Below, in pieces: positions 8,548-16,865 of a stretch of 64,000 nucleotides of DNA. Every line of letters starts with the position of its first letter. Positions within the stretch are counted from its first letter, which is position 1. A program made the translations under genes and the position numbers. The stretch lies in NCBI RefSeq assembly GCF_036013915.1, contig NZ_CP107900.1:181316-245315 (forward strand). Direction: 5' to 3'. This DNA comes from Streptomyces sp. NBC_00464. Lineage in GTDB: Bacteria; Actinomycetota; Actinomycetes; Streptomycetales; Streptomycetaceae. The notes under the pieces are model-generated. The model did not search any database and was not told where the DNA came from. It was given only the letters and a program-made list of their open reading frames with translations.

Positions 8548-9132
8548 TCAGACGCCAGGCGGAAGAACCTCGATGATCTCGGCGATGCCAGCGAGAGGTT
8601 GGGCCTCGTGCATCGCTATCACGTCACCAGACTTCAGATGCCGCCACTGCTCGGGTTGAAGGGGGGCCAGACGAACGTCGGCTGTCTCTCCGGGACCGAG
8701 TTGCGGCGCGAACTCCACCCAGATCCTTGCGATGTTCAGATCTCGTTGCCCGTCTGCGGTGCGGTTGCCGATGTCCCACAGCGGCCTGAGTCGCCCATCC
8801 CCTGAGAAGGTGCTCTGGCGTCCGCCCTCGTCGGCGCCCAGCAGAGTCAGCGTCGCGCGAACGGTGCCGTGCCTAACTTCCCAAGCTCGCCACTCGCACC
8901 AACGGCGGCTGCGGTCGAGCATCATCTGCCTGGCGGCCTCGGCGAGCATCTCCCAGAAGCCGGTGGACACGGGATGGACGTCGGCGATCTCGATCAGCAC
9001 GTCCAGCGCCATCTCCCATTCCTGGAAGGCGATCTCCTCGCGAACGTTCCCGACCGTCTGGCCGTTCTCCGCCATGGCGTCCTCAGGCAGCAGTTCGACA
9101 GCCCGCCGAAGAAGTGTGAACGCGTCATCCAT
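8548..9132 (-). CDS. Hypothetical protein with EF-Tu-like C-terminal segment
   Basis: The protein has 194 residues. The ATG at 9132 is chosen because everything upstream in this frame (to 9702) is antisense to other genes. The N-terminal half is helical and acidic (EEIAFQEWEMALDVLIEIAD). The C-terminal half reads DLNIARIWVEFAPQLGPGET, then ADVRLAPLQPEQW and KSGDVIAMHEAQPLAGIAEI. That order of strands resembles the beta-barrel seen at the end of EF-Tu-type proteins (x-V-R-L-x-P, GD-x-I-x-hE), but no GTPase domain is present. Function is unknown. Confidence 0.62.
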   Translation of the reverse strand: MDDAFTLLRRAVELLPEDAMAENGQTVGNVREEIAFQEWEMALDVLIEIADVHPVSTGFWEMLAEAARQMMLDRSRRWCEWRAWEVRHGTVRATLTLLGADEGGRQSTFSGDGRLRPLWDIGNRTADGQRDLNIARIWVEFAPQLGPGETADVRLAPLQPEQWRHLKSGDVIAMHEAQPLAGIAEIIEVLPPGV

Positions 9133-9284
9133 ACGCTGGATTCTCGCCTGGTCCCGGGGCTTTGTCACAGACGACCTGACCCGATCCGGCGGCACGACAC
9201 GCCCGGACGCCCCACCGACCTCAAGATCTCTGACCGCTACATTCAGCAACCCGCCCATCGTCTGCCTCCGCCGGACCCAGTTGG

Positions 9285-9541
9285 GCTGGTTCGGATATGC
9301 CTGCGTCCGCTGCCCGATGCTCTGGCCCGACCCTGCCCAGCGCGACCGGCTGGTCGAGATCCGCGACAATCTCATCGCCCGAATCGCGGAGGCTGAGCGC
9401 GAGGGGTGGCTCGGCGAAGTCGAAGGACTGCGTGTCAGCCTTGCGGGAGTCAAGGACAAGCTCGCCCAGGTCGACCGGCGTCCCCACAAGGGAGCCGAAG
9501 TCGACCTCGGCATGCCCACCATCAGGAACGAGGACTTTTGA
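9285..9541 (+). pseudogene. 3' end of a second large tyrosine integrase
   Basis: The frame ending at 9541 reads YACVRCPMLWPDPAQRDRL, then REGWLGEVEGLRVSLAGVKD and EVDLGMPTIRNEDF. This parallels the C-terminus of the integrase at 5748-7922 (CVRCPLLRVDPAQ, GWLGEVAAIE, VHLGMPDIRRD). Only the last 85 or so residues remain; the catalytic domain is gone. As in the first integrase, the stop overlaps the start of the following gene. Confidence 0.72.
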
Positions 9542-10074
9542 ACGCCGATGCCGATCACGGAAACCCAAGCGGTGACCTCAGCACCTGGACGATCGAACGC
9601 CTTCAGGCGTTCGCCTCGGACGCCCCAAGCCAGCAGCTTGAGGCGGTACGTGTCGTCGCGCAGGGCCACGCCTATCGCGCCGACGAACCCCGCGAACGCC
9701 AACAGTGGGCCAAGCTGTCATTGCGGGCCAACCAGCGTCTGCACGGCGACGGTCTGTGGGTTCGAGCAAGAGCAGCTCAGCAGAACTTCATGCTCCGGAT
9801 GTGGATGATCGACCAGCTCGGCCCTGACGACGAGGATGACGACTGGAACCCCGAGACGTTGGCAGCCGACACTGTCACCGCACTTGCGCTCCCCCCTGCT
9901 GAGGCCCGTGCTCTCGCCGATCGCTGGCGCGACCTCACAGCTGAGCAGATGGGCGAGCTACGGCGGCACAAGAACCTGACGGCCCATCTGGACAGGCTCG
10001 TCAACCACCTGCAACCTGGCCCAATACGGGATCAACTTCTCGCTTGGATAGAAACTCGCCAACACCTGCCCTGA
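9538..10074 (+). CDS. Hypothetical protein downstream of the integrase remnant
   Basis: The protein has 178 residues. TTG at 9538 overlaps the integrase-remnant stop (ttga) and is the most plausible start, mirroring the atga coupling at 7919. It is a soluble helical protein with many charged residues (RADEPRERQQWAKLSLRANQ, LRRHKNLTAHLDRLVNHL) and an acidic middle (GPDDEDDDWNPE). No family was recognised. Position suggests it belongs to the integrase operon. Confidence 0.6.
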   Translation: MNADADHGNPSGDLSTWTIERLQAFASDAPSQQLEAVRVVAQGHAYRADEPRERQQWAKLSLRANQRLHGDGLWVRARAAQQNFMLRMWMIDQLGPDDEDDDWNPETLAADTVTALALPPAEARALADRWRDLTAEQMGELRRHKNLTAHLDRLVNHLQPGPIRDQLLAWIETRQHLP

Positions 10075-10113
10075 CCGAGGCTGCGAGTTCACACCGCTTC
10101 CTCGACGCCGATC

Positions 10114-10380
10114 TCGAAGTTCAGAGAAGCGGTGATCTTCCACAACGCCCTGGACATCGCGGAGATCGTGCGCCAGCTCCTTGAGGAGGGATGGGAGATC
10201 GACCCGGAAGACCTGGCGCGCATCTCGCCGTACCTGACCGAACACATCAACCGGTTCGGCGAGTACAGCACCCACGAACTCGGCATCCAGCCCGACGCGT
10301 ACGACCCGAAGCTCGACGTCGACTTCACCCCGCTGCGCGAGCAGGACCTGACCCCCGCCGGCGTCGGCCAGGCCGCCTGA
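10114..10380 (+). pseudogene. Tn3-family transposase, C-terminal tail
   Basis: The tail AVIFHNALDIAEIVRQLLEE followed by ISPYLTEHINRFGEYSTHEL and YDPKLDVDFTPLREQ is the highly conserved end of many actinobacterial Tn3 transposases. The preceding 900 residues are missing. It is not the missing end of the Tn3 gene at 16979, whose own C-terminal part is found at 24890. Confidence 0.75.
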
Positions 10381-10452
10381 CAATCCGTACCCGAGGGCTT
10401 CTCCTGCCGCTTCACTTGGTCCCCGGAGGCCGGGAGCTCTCACACCGCGCTT

Positions 10453-11190
10453 CTATTGCGTTCGCATCAGGTGTAGGTCCTCGCCCCAGGCGTCCAGCAC
10501 CGCGCCGTGCCCGGCCTGCCGGGCCACTACCTCGGCCTGGGCGAAGAGGCGGCGCTGTGCGGATACGTCGCCCGTTCCCGCGATGCGGTCCGCAGCGTCA
10601 AGCAGCGTTCCGGTGTCCCAGCCGGGCAGCGGAAATCGGGCGAGCTCCCATTCCAGGTACTTGTTGTATGGGCGGGGGCGACGGTCCAGTGCGAAGAGCA
10701 GCTCCAGCAGGAACCGGATGCTGTCGGCGGCGTCGAGCTGGGCCGCGAGCGTGTGCCCGTCGCGGTCGTTCTTGACCGAGCGGTAGAGGGAGTTGGCGTA
10801 GGCGTCGAGCCATGCGTCCGCCTCTCGGAAGGCTTCGTCGGCGTCGAGCCGTGCCTTTTCGGCCAGGATCTGGGCGATGGCCCCGTCGAGCCGGTCGAGC
10901 ACGATCCGGGCGCGGGCAAGGGCATACCGCTCGAAGCCTGGCATTCCGGCGGCGCGGAACTCGTCGAGAGACAGGACGACGAGGTCGAGTTCCGGGGTGC
11001 GGTGGCCCGTGAACCGGGTGAGGTCGGTTGTCGCGACATCAGCGAGAACGACGTACAGGTCGTGGTCGGAGTGCTCGGTGGTCATCCCCTCGTGAGCCCG
11101 GGAGCCCTTGAGGACAAGACCAACGACAGATGGATCAGCGACGGCGAGTTCGACGAACGCATCGTAGGTGATGGGGTTCTGAGCAGTCAT
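10453..11190 (-). CDS. Nucleotidyltransferase-like protein
   Basis: The protein has 245 residues. The ATG at 11190 gives MTAQNPITYDAFVELAV; longer starts would add an Arg-rich leader. It contains the Pol-beta nucleotidyltransferase signature LVLKGSRAHEGMTTEHSDHD (GS-x-A...SDxD) near residues 25-45, then a third acidic position in PELDLVVLSLDEF. The rest is helical, with RYALARARIVLDRLDG and AQLDAADSIRFLLELLFALD. Families with this layout include aminoglycoside adenylyltransferase-like and MNT-type enzymes. The substrate is unknown. There is no partner HEPN gene next to it. Confidence 0.72.
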   Translation of the reverse strand: MTAQNPITYDAFVELAVADPSVVGLVLKGSRAHEGMTTEHSDHDLYVVLADVATTDLTRFTGHRTPELDLVVLSLDEFRAAGMPGFERYALARARIVLDRLDGAIAQILAEKARLDADEAFREADAWLDAYANSLYRSVKNDRDGHTLAAQLDAADSIRFLLELLFALDRRPRPYNKYLEWELARFPLPGWDTGTLLDAADRIAGTGDVSAQRRLFAQAEVVARQAGHGAVLDAWGEDLHLMRTQ

Positions 11191-11407
11191 TTCGTGATCT
11201 CCGGGATCATCATGATGGGCATACCAATCAGGCGACCCGAACTCATCAGGGTCGTTCCTGCACCATCTGCGGCGGCGCTTGGCCGTCGCCCGGAAAATCA
11301 ACGCACGTGCGGACTCTACTCCCCAGTCAGCCCAGAGGTCTGAACTTCGTTGCTCTCGTCCCGGACTGACCGGTGCCTCCGGGATGTCCTCGTTGAAGCC
11401 CCCAGTT

Positions 11408-11436
11408 GCCGCAGTAAATGCCGGATTTACTGCGGC
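11408..11436. repeat. 12-bp palindromic repeat with 5-bp spacer
   Basis: gccgcagtaaat (11408-11419) and atttactgcggc (11425-11436) are perfect inverted copies separated by gccgg. The size and symmetry fit either a tyrosine-recombinase crossover site (two arms around a short spacer) or an operator. It lies 102 bp upstream of the recombinase start. The rest of 11191-11537 holds no gene. Confidence 0.6.
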
Positions 11437-11502
11437 GGAGCCCCTACCGTGATCATCGCGACCTGCGGCGGGGCATTCCGGCCGGCGGGGCGAGGTGTAC
11501 GC

Positions 11503-11514
11503 ATTTACTGCGGC
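11503..11514 (+). repeat. Third copy of atttactgcggc
   Basis: This is an exact copy of the right arm of the palindrome at 11425-11436, located 24 bases before the recombinase start codon and overlapping its leader. Confidence 0.6.
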
Positions 11515-11537
11515 AGTGGCGGAAGGGCGGGGCGGGC

Positions 11538-12605
11538 ATGAGGATCGAACCAGTGACCGAACTCGGGAGCGGGGGCGCGCTCCGGCTGCCGCGCGCTCGG
11601 GTCGTGCCCCTGTCCGCCGCTCCGGCGTCGTACACCGCGGCGGTCGAGCGGTACCTCACAGGCGCGGGCATCGCGAAGTCCTCCGCGCGGATCTACCGGA
11701 TCTCGCTGACGACCTGGGGATGGATGCTCACCGGCGAACCGGCGCCGATTGGAGCCGCCCGCCGAGGCGCGAAGCCGCCCGTCTTCCCCGTCACCGCGAT
11801 CGACGACCCGGCGCTGCCGGAAGTGCTGGCCGAGCTGGCCGCCGCGCGGGCGGACGAGATGGACGCCGACACCGTCAACCGGGAGCTGTCCATCGCGCGA
11901 AAAGCGATCGGCTGGTGGCAGCGCCAGGGCTGGATCGAATGCGATCCGACGATCGGCATCGAGCGACGGCCGGCGCCACCGGACCGCACCAAGGCTCTCG
12001 CGGAGAACCAGATCGCTGCCCTGTGGCGCCTCGACGTCGCGCTACGGGAGAAGACGCAGTGGAAGATGCTCTACGAGTCCGTCGCACGGGCCGACGAGGT
12101 GCTGTGCCTGAACGTGGAAGACCTCTACCCGCAGGACAAACGCGGGAAGATCACGGCCAAGGGCGGCGCGACCGAGTGGATTCACTGGCAGTCCGGCACC
12201 GCCCAGCTCCTGCCCCGCCTCATCGCCCGCCGCACCCGCGGCCCGCTGTTCCTCACCGACCGCAAGGCCCCGGCCGGAACCCCGACACTCGACGTGTGCC
12301 CGGAGACCGGCCGGGCCCGGCTCTCCTACCGCCGCGCTGAGGAGATCTTCGAGGAGAACACCCGGCTGCTGGCCAACCCCCTCGCCTCACCCGACGACAT
12401 CGAGGACCTGGACGGGTGGACCCTGCACCGGCTACGTCACAGTGCCCTCACGCACGACGCGGAAGACGGCACCTCCACCCCGATGCTGCTGGCCCGCTCC
12501 CGCCACGCATCCGTCCGCTCCCTGGAGCGATACGCCCGCCCCGGCGTCGACTCGGTCGCCCGGCACGTCGCCGGACGCGACCCCGCTGCACGTCGCCGCA
12601 CGTAA
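11538..12605 (+). CDS. Tyrosine recombinase
   Basis: The protein has 355 residues; the ATG at 11538 follows a gaagggcgg site. The N-terminal SAM-like core-binding domain covers roughly residues 30-150 (SYTAAVERYLTGAGIAKSSA). Catalytic residues are visible: SVARADEVLCLNVEDL (first Arg, about 182), HRLRHSALTH (HxxRH, about 296-300), and RHASVRSLERYARPG (His and nucleophilic Tyr, about 322-332). It should cut and rejoin DNA at paired sites; the atttactgcggc repeats just upstream are obvious candidates. It is a stand-alone gene. Confidence 0.85.
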   Translation: MRIEPVTELGSGGALRLPRARVVPLSAAPASYTAAVERYLTGAGIAKSSARIYRISLTTWGWMLTGEPAPIGAARRGAKPPVFPVTAIDDPALPEVLAELAAARADEMDADTVNRELSIARKAIGWWQRQGWIECDPTIGIERRPAPPDRTKALAENQIAALWRLDVALREKTQWKMLYESVARADEVLCLNVEDLYPQDKRGKITAKGGATEWIHWQSGTAQLLPRLIARRTRGPLFLTDRKAPAGTPTLDVCPETGRARLSYRRAEEIFEENTRLLANPLASPDDIEDLDGWTLHRLRHSALTHDAEDGTSTPMLLARSRHASVRSLERYARPGVDSVARHVAGRDPAARRRT

Positions 12606-12812
12606 ATCCGAGCGCATCAGGGCTTCAAGATCATCCCGTTGCCCCTTTGCCACGTATCTCGGTCACACCCCAGGCAGTGGCACCACCCGACAGCCCCGGC
12701 GGCCGGGCTGCACGGCAAGCACCGTCCCGAGGGCGACGACCAGGCTGACGGCCGCGCGCATGTCGTACGTTGCCCTGCGCCGCGACGATCCGCGATCACC
12801 GTTCGTGCTCCG

Positions 12813-13385
12813 TCAGCCCTCCGAGGTGCCCATGGACTCGAAGGTCTCGCGCATCAGCTCGTCGATGGTTCCCGGCTTGTCGGCCAGGGAGTCGAACAGG
12901 TCGGCGAGCAGCCACAGCACGAAGCCGTGGACCATGGCCTCCTTCGGCTCGATCGTTCCGAACCGGTCGCGCCAGGCCACGGTGTCCATGCCCATGGCGG
13001 CGGCCATGAGGACTCCGGTCACCATCGGCACCTGCTCCGGGTCGGCCATCTCGAATGAGGGCAGCCGACGGATCACGGCAGGGATGAGGTCATTGAGCGG
13101 ATCGAGCTGCTCCCCGCCCCCGGGCGGCTCAGCGATCAGGTACCCGGTCAGCACCCCCACCAGGAACACCGTGCCCCGGGAGACTTCCTCACGCCCGACG
13201 GAGTCGATCGCGGCCTTCACTCGCTGCTGCGCCTCCTGGCGCTCCTTGGCGGGCGTCCGCTTCTCCAAGACCCTGTAGGTGTCCCACGCCGCACGGACCG
13301 CCTCATCCACCACTACGCCGTCGCTACTCATGAAGGTGACCGTAGGCGAGACGACTTGATCCGCGAAGACCGGCACCGGTGTCAC
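12813..13385 (-). CDS. Hypothetical protein
   Basis: The protein has 190 residues from ATG 13385, or 172 from the internal ATG near 13331 (MSSDGVVVDEAVRAAWDTYR). It is helical and soluble, with KERQEAQQRVKAAIDSVGRE, a hydrophobic but non-membrane segment (VFLVGVLTGYLIAEP), and a C-terminal helix AMVHGFVLWLLADLFDSLAD. No family was recognised. The 207 bp between this gene and the recombinase contain no feature I can support. Confidence 0.6.
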   Translation of the reverse strand: MTPVPVFADQVVSPTVTFMSSDGVVVDEAVRAAWDTYRVLEKRTPAKERQEAQQRVKAAIDSVGREEVSRGTVFLVGVLTGYLIAEPPGGGEQLDPLNDLIPAVIRRLPSFEMADPEQVPMVTGVLMAAAMGMDTVAWRDRFGTIEPKEAMVHGFVLWLLADLFDSLADKPGTIDELMRETFESMGTSEG

Positions 13386-13962
13386 GCACAGTCCTGCCCT
13401 GTGAGGTCCATGAGCCTTACAGGGCGTTTCCCCAGGCAGAATCGGGTGAGCTATGAGGCTGTGAGGGTGTGAGACAGAGGTCGCGCCGGTTCCTCCGCAC
13501 GCCCTGCCCCGGCCGCCGGCCCGGAGGACGATGGAGTCGTGGGAACCCGCGACCAGGATCAGGACGCCGTCGTCGAACCCGCGTGGCCGCCGCTCACCGC
13601 AGACAGGCCCGTAAGATCACGGCTGGGCTGCGCGCGGCGATGGAGGACATCCGGCGCTCCGTCGCGCTGCTCACCTCCCCGGGTCCGCGCCGCCCACTCC
13701 GCCCGCGTCTGGGAGTCGCGGGCCGCGGCCCCACCACCGGGCGACTGCCCGCAGGCTCTCCGGGTGTGGCTTTGATCGTTGGTTGGCGAGGCTGGGGATT
13801 CGAAGCCCCAGGTGGCCGTGTTTCGTGGATTTCTTGCTGGCGGCTCCGTTGGCCGCTTGGTGGCGAGTCAGACCGCACAACGGTGACGCTCTGTAGTGTA
13901 GTGGCGGTTCAGAACCCGCCCCCGGCCCGGCCGGCGCATCTCCGCCGATAATGTCCCCTCGT
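13386..13962 (+). other. Gene-poor stretch with a frameshifted coding remnant
   Basis: No intact gene. Bases about 13590-13730 read, across two frames, as RKITAGLRAAMEDIRRSVAL then RVRAAHSARVWES, which looks like one former small helical protein broken by a frameshift near 13676. Further right, ctggggattcgaagccccag (13788-13807) forms a short hairpin. Confidence 0.35.
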
Positions 13963-15018
13963 ATGGACAACGTTGAACTGAGCGACGCCCTAGCGGACTT
14001 CGCGGGTCTCGTCCGTCGCGTCGAGGAGACCGGCAAGCGGGTGTGTGTCGTCGAGGGCGGCGAGCCAACGAGTGTGCTCCTCCCCGCGGCGGAACTCGCC
14101 GAGCTGGAACACTTTGCCCAACGGGCCCGCGACGGAGCACGACACCGGCCCAGATCCAGATCGGGGCAGGGCCACCCGTTCGGCCCGGACCCGCAGGCCC
14201 CGTACATCCGGTACGTACACGCCGACGGGGGGCGGATGACCTTCGTGCGGGACCGAGTGGTCGTGGCCGAGCTGAGGTCCGTGGCAGAGCTCGACTGGCT
14301 GGAGGACAGGGCGCGCACCGCCCGCCAGGGCTACATGCCCCCGAAGCAGGCGGCCGCGTTCGAGGAGTTCCTCGCCCGCCAAGGCCCGGTGGGCGACGGC
14401 ATGGCATGGATCGCCGGCAGCTGGCGGTGCCAAGAACCCTTCACGAAACTCGTGTTCATCAAAGGGCCGACCGCCGAGGATGTCGCCCTCGCCTACGGGG
14501 CCGACCCGCAAGATATCGCCGACGGGCTGCTGCTCCACCAGGTCGAGGAGCGGGACGCACGGGAGGGCACCGACGACCTCACCCGCGTGCTGGCCTTCGG
14601 GGAGGAGAACGGCTGGACGTGGCTGGGCTACCACGACGTCGACCACGCCTTCTCGCGCTCCCTCGACCCGCCTCCCGAGCAGCGGATCACGCTCAGCGCG
14701 ACCATGGCCAAAGGCATCTACGCCTTCAGCTACTTCGAGGACGGCGTGTACCAGAACCCCTTCCCGATCGAGGACGGCGCCGAAGACCGGCGGGACATGT
14801 ACGAGCTCATCTGGTACACCCCGGGCGAGGCGCCGTTCGCCCCGGAAGCACCACTGTCCTTCCTCAACCTGCACCTCCGCATCGCGGAGAAGGCAAACAA
14901 CTGGCCGGACAACATCGCGCTCTTCTTCGAAGGCCTGGAACGGGCCTTCGGCCTCACCCTGCCCCGGAAAGCAATCACCTCCGGAAACGTACGCTGCGCC
15001 CATCCGACCCGCCGCTGA
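13963..15018 (+). CDS. PHD-like antitoxin domain fused to a DUF6461-like domain
   Basis: The protein has 351 residues from ATG 13963 (an ATG at 13951 is also in frame). The first 60 residues look like a PHD/YefM-type fold (VELSDALADFAGLVRRVEET, then VCVVEGGEPTSVLLPAAELA). A middle segment follows (YIRYVHADGGRMTFVRDRVV). The C-terminal domain reads FTKLVFIKGPTAEDVALAYG and WTWLGYHDVDHAFSRSL, resembling the DUF6461 layout of actinobacterial proteins. No toxin gene follows directly. The role is unclear; it may be an orphan regulator. Confidence 0.68.
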   Translation: MDNVELSDALADFAGLVRRVEETGKRVCVVEGGEPTSVLLPAAELAELEHFAQRARDGARHRPRSRSGQGHPFGPDPQAPYIRYVHADGGRMTFVRDRVVVAELRSVAELDWLEDRARTARQGYMPPKQAAAFEEFLARQGPVGDGMAWIAGSWRCQEPFTKLVFIKGPTAEDVALAYGADPQDIADGLLLHQVEERDAREGTDDLTRVLAFGEENGWTWLGYHDVDHAFSRSLDPPPEQRITLSATMAKGIYAFSYFEDGVYQNPFPIEDGAEDRRDMYELIWYTPGEAPFAPEAPLSFLNLHLRIAEKANNWPDNIALFFEGLERAFGLTLPRKAITSGNVRCAHPTRR

Positions 15019-15280
15019 ACCAGGGGCGCGAGGCGCACTACCGGGACCCCGGTACGCCTCACCACGTACAGCTGCGCCAGGACGGCGCGAACCCGCCTGG
15101 TGCAAACGAGGCCTCGAGCGAGCGTGACTCACAGTCACCGCCTGCCAGTGCCCGACCTCCCGCGCACATGTGAGGAGCACGGAGCGTACTTACGGGCCGG
15201 GTTCCCACAGAGTGCTCCCGGGCCCGCCTGCCCGGCGATACCGTGGTGAGACACGCCAGTTCTGCCCTCTGGAGCCCTCG

Positions 15281-15514
15281 ATGAGCGAACAGCCGGCCCC
15301 CGCCGACACCGCCGCCCGGCAGCTGGAGCCCGCAGCCGCCGACGCGGTGCGCGCGTACGCGGCCAAGGCCCGTGCCGACGCCGACCGGTTCGCCGCCGTC
15401 CTGGAGGACATCGCCACCAACGGTCTGCCCGACCCCGAGCAGTGCACGCCGTGGGAGGAACTACGCGAGACCCACCTCACCCGTCTCGCCGCCCAGCGCC
15501 CGGCCGTCGCCTGA
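15281..15514 (+). CDS. Antitoxin-like protein of second TA pair
   Basis: The protein has 77 residues from ATG 15281. It is short, acidic and helical (AVRAYAAKARADADRFAAVL, then NGLPDPEQCTPWEELRETHL), as expected of the antidote partner of a RelE-like toxin. Its stop and the toxin start share one base (tgatg). The 262 bp upstream hold no gene. The assignment rests on size and gene order. Confidence 0.65.
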   Translation: MSEQPAPADTAARQLEPAAADAVRAYAAKARADADRFAAVLEDIATNGLPDPEQCTPWEELRETHLTRLAAQRPAVA

Positions 15515-15786
15515 TGCCCAGGCAGCACCGCCGACGCCGCGCCCGGATCACGTTCTCCGACTCCGCCGCGAAGCAGATGGAGAACCTGACCAGCGAGGCC
15601 GACATCCACGCCCTGGACCGCGCCCTGGTCGTCATCTCCGTCGACCCCGACGCCGGAGAGCCGCTCCCCGGGACCGCCGCCGGCCCCCGGCTGCGCCAGT
15701 ACGCCGACGAAGTCGAGCGCGTCCGGATCCTGTATTGGGTGACGGCCCTGAAGACCGTGGTGGTCGTGGCCTTCATCGAGGCGTAG
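15514..15786 (+). CDS. RelE-like toxin
   Basis: The protein has 90 residues and starts at the ATG overlapping the antitoxin stop. The sequence has the strand-helix-strand order of RelE-type ribonucleases: ARITFSDSAAKQMENLTSEA, LDRALVVISVDPDAGEPLPG, RLRQYADEVERVRILYWVTA, then TVVVVAFIEA. Basic residues cluster at the N-terminus (RQHRRRRARI). It probably cleaves mRNA at the ribosome; residues were not checked against a structure. Confidence 0.72.
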   Translation: MPRQHRRRRARITFSDSAAKQMENLTSEADIHALDRALVVISVDPDAGEPLPGTAAGPRLRQYADEVERVRILYWVTALKTVVVVAFIEA

Positions 15787-15992
15787 CAGCCGCCTGCTGC
15801 CCTCCCGCTGCTCGTGCTGCACGGCTGCATGGTGGCTCGGGAGGCAGCGCATCATTCGCACGGCCCGATCGGCACACAGGTACGGCTCGTGCAGCAAGCC
15901 GGCCTCCCGGGTGCAGCAGACGCTGCCGATGTGCGCTGCATCCGGATGCGGATTGGTCTGGAGGACCAGAACAACCTGGTTCACCTGGCGCA

Positions 15993-16235
15993 ATGGGCTT
16001 GAGGATCGATATTAATGCCGCCTCTGGCACCATTCTCGGAGGTCTGGCTGCTGCAGGCGGTCAGTTCACGGTCGCCGGAACAGCAGCGGCCATAACGCTC
16101 GTGCCCTACGTCGCCAGCAAATTCATGACTCGACGCCAGGAGATCGCGACCTCGCCGGTGGCCTTCCTGCTCGCCGCTGACCGGGATCTCACTGGCAGGC
16201 GCTTGCTGAACATGCGACGAGGTTCCTGGTGGTGA
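15993..16235 (+). CDS. Small hydrophobic hypothetical protein, possibly a remnant
   Basis: The frame is 80 residues from ATG 15993 with a hydrophobic stretch (GTILGGLAAAGGQFTVAGTA, AAITLVPYVASKF) and a basic tail. It could be a real small membrane protein or the surviving part of a larger one. No ribosome-binding site stands out. Bases 15787-15992 contain nothing I can support. Confidence 0.35.
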   Translation: MGLRIDINAASGTILGGLAAAGGQFTVAGTAAAITLVPYVASKFMTRRQEIATSPVAFLLAADRDLTGRRLLNMRRGSWW

Positions 16236-16309
16236 GCATCTCTTGCCCTCACGGGTAACACGGCTTGCGACCTGCCCGGGGGCAGCACCTGTGCGTTGGT
16301 CGAGTGGGT

Positions 16310-16720
16310 TCAAGCGACACGAAGTTTCTTACGCCGTTCGAGGGCGAGCTGCTCGCGGTAGTGCTCGACGGCCTGGTGGAACCGGGTGACAAACTCCGGG
16401 TCGTCCAGGCGGTCCTCGACGGGCATGTCATCGATGGCGCGCTGCGCCGCGGCGGGTGACTCGTATCCGGCGAGCGTCGCGTTGATCCGGTAGAGGCCGT
16501 TGCGCTGCTTGGTGACCAGGCGGGCGAGTATCAGGTCGCGGAGGCCGGAGGTGACGCTGGGGCGGCTCAGTCCCGGCAGGGCCGCGATCTGGTTCTGGCC
16601 CATCTCCACGCGGCCGCCGGACTCGCTGCGGGAGCGCAGGGTGAGCAGCACGCGGTAGGCAGGCTGGGGGAGGTCCAGGGCCGCGACGACGCCTTCGCCG
16701 TTGACCGGTGTGAATAACAT
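16310..16720 (-). CDS. Winged-helix DNA-binding protein (MarR/Rep-like)
   Basis: The protein has 136 residues; the ATG at 16720 lies directly behind a long purine-rich stretch (gaggagaaggagcagggggc). It contains a winged-helix core: AYRVLLTLRSRSESGGRVEM, GQNQIAALPGLSRPSVTSGL, RDLILARLVTKQRNGLYRIN. A charged tail (ERRKKLRVA) follows. Upstream in another frame is a helical, charged segment (about 16727-16910) that would fuse in frame if the run of five G at 16722-16726 had one more base, so the gene may be the distal part of a longer ancestor. It is transcribed divergently from the Tn3 transposase. A regulatory or replication role is inferred from the fold. Confidence 0.7.
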   Translation of the reverse strand: MLFTPVNGEGVVAALDLPQPAYRVLLTLRSRSESGGRVEMGQNQIAALPGLSRPSVTSGLRDLILARLVTKQRNGLYRINATLAGYESPAAAQRAIDDMPVEDRLDDPEFVTRFHQAVEHYREQLALERRKKLRVA

Positions 16721-16726
16721 GCCCCC

Positions 16727-16818
16727 TGCTCCTTCTCCTCTTGTGCGTCGAACCGCTTGCGTCGTTCCCGTCGCTTCGCGGCGCGTTCCTTGCGGAGCTC
16801 GTCGATCGCCTCGCGCAT
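16727..16818 (-). other. Charged helical upstream segment of the winged-helix gene
   Basis: From an ATG at 16818 the frame reads MREAIDELRKERAAKRRERR then KRFDAQEEKEQG, and it runs into the next gene out of frame. Upstream of the ATG the same frame continues open through the 51-bp repeat (SATRHLAVAIREQGRAGSLS). The composition looks like real protein. I interpret it as the N-terminal region of the winged-helix protein, separated from it by a one-base frameshift. Confidence 0.4.
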
Positions 16819-16865
16819 GTGCTGCAGCGACGGGTGGCGCACCAGTTCCGACAGGCTTCCTGCCC

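Noticed and set aside
12605..12812. Short minus-strand frame resembling a signal peptide (MRAAVSLVVALGTVLAVQPG)
   Set aside because: Only about 31 codons, no ribosome-binding site, and no mature protein follows.
13785..13935. tRNA-like strings (ggggattcgaagcccc and tagtgtagtgg...ggttcagaaccc)
   Set aside because: The pieces resemble T- and D-arm sequences but do not fold into a cloverleaf: there is no anticodon arm and no acceptor stem of proper length.
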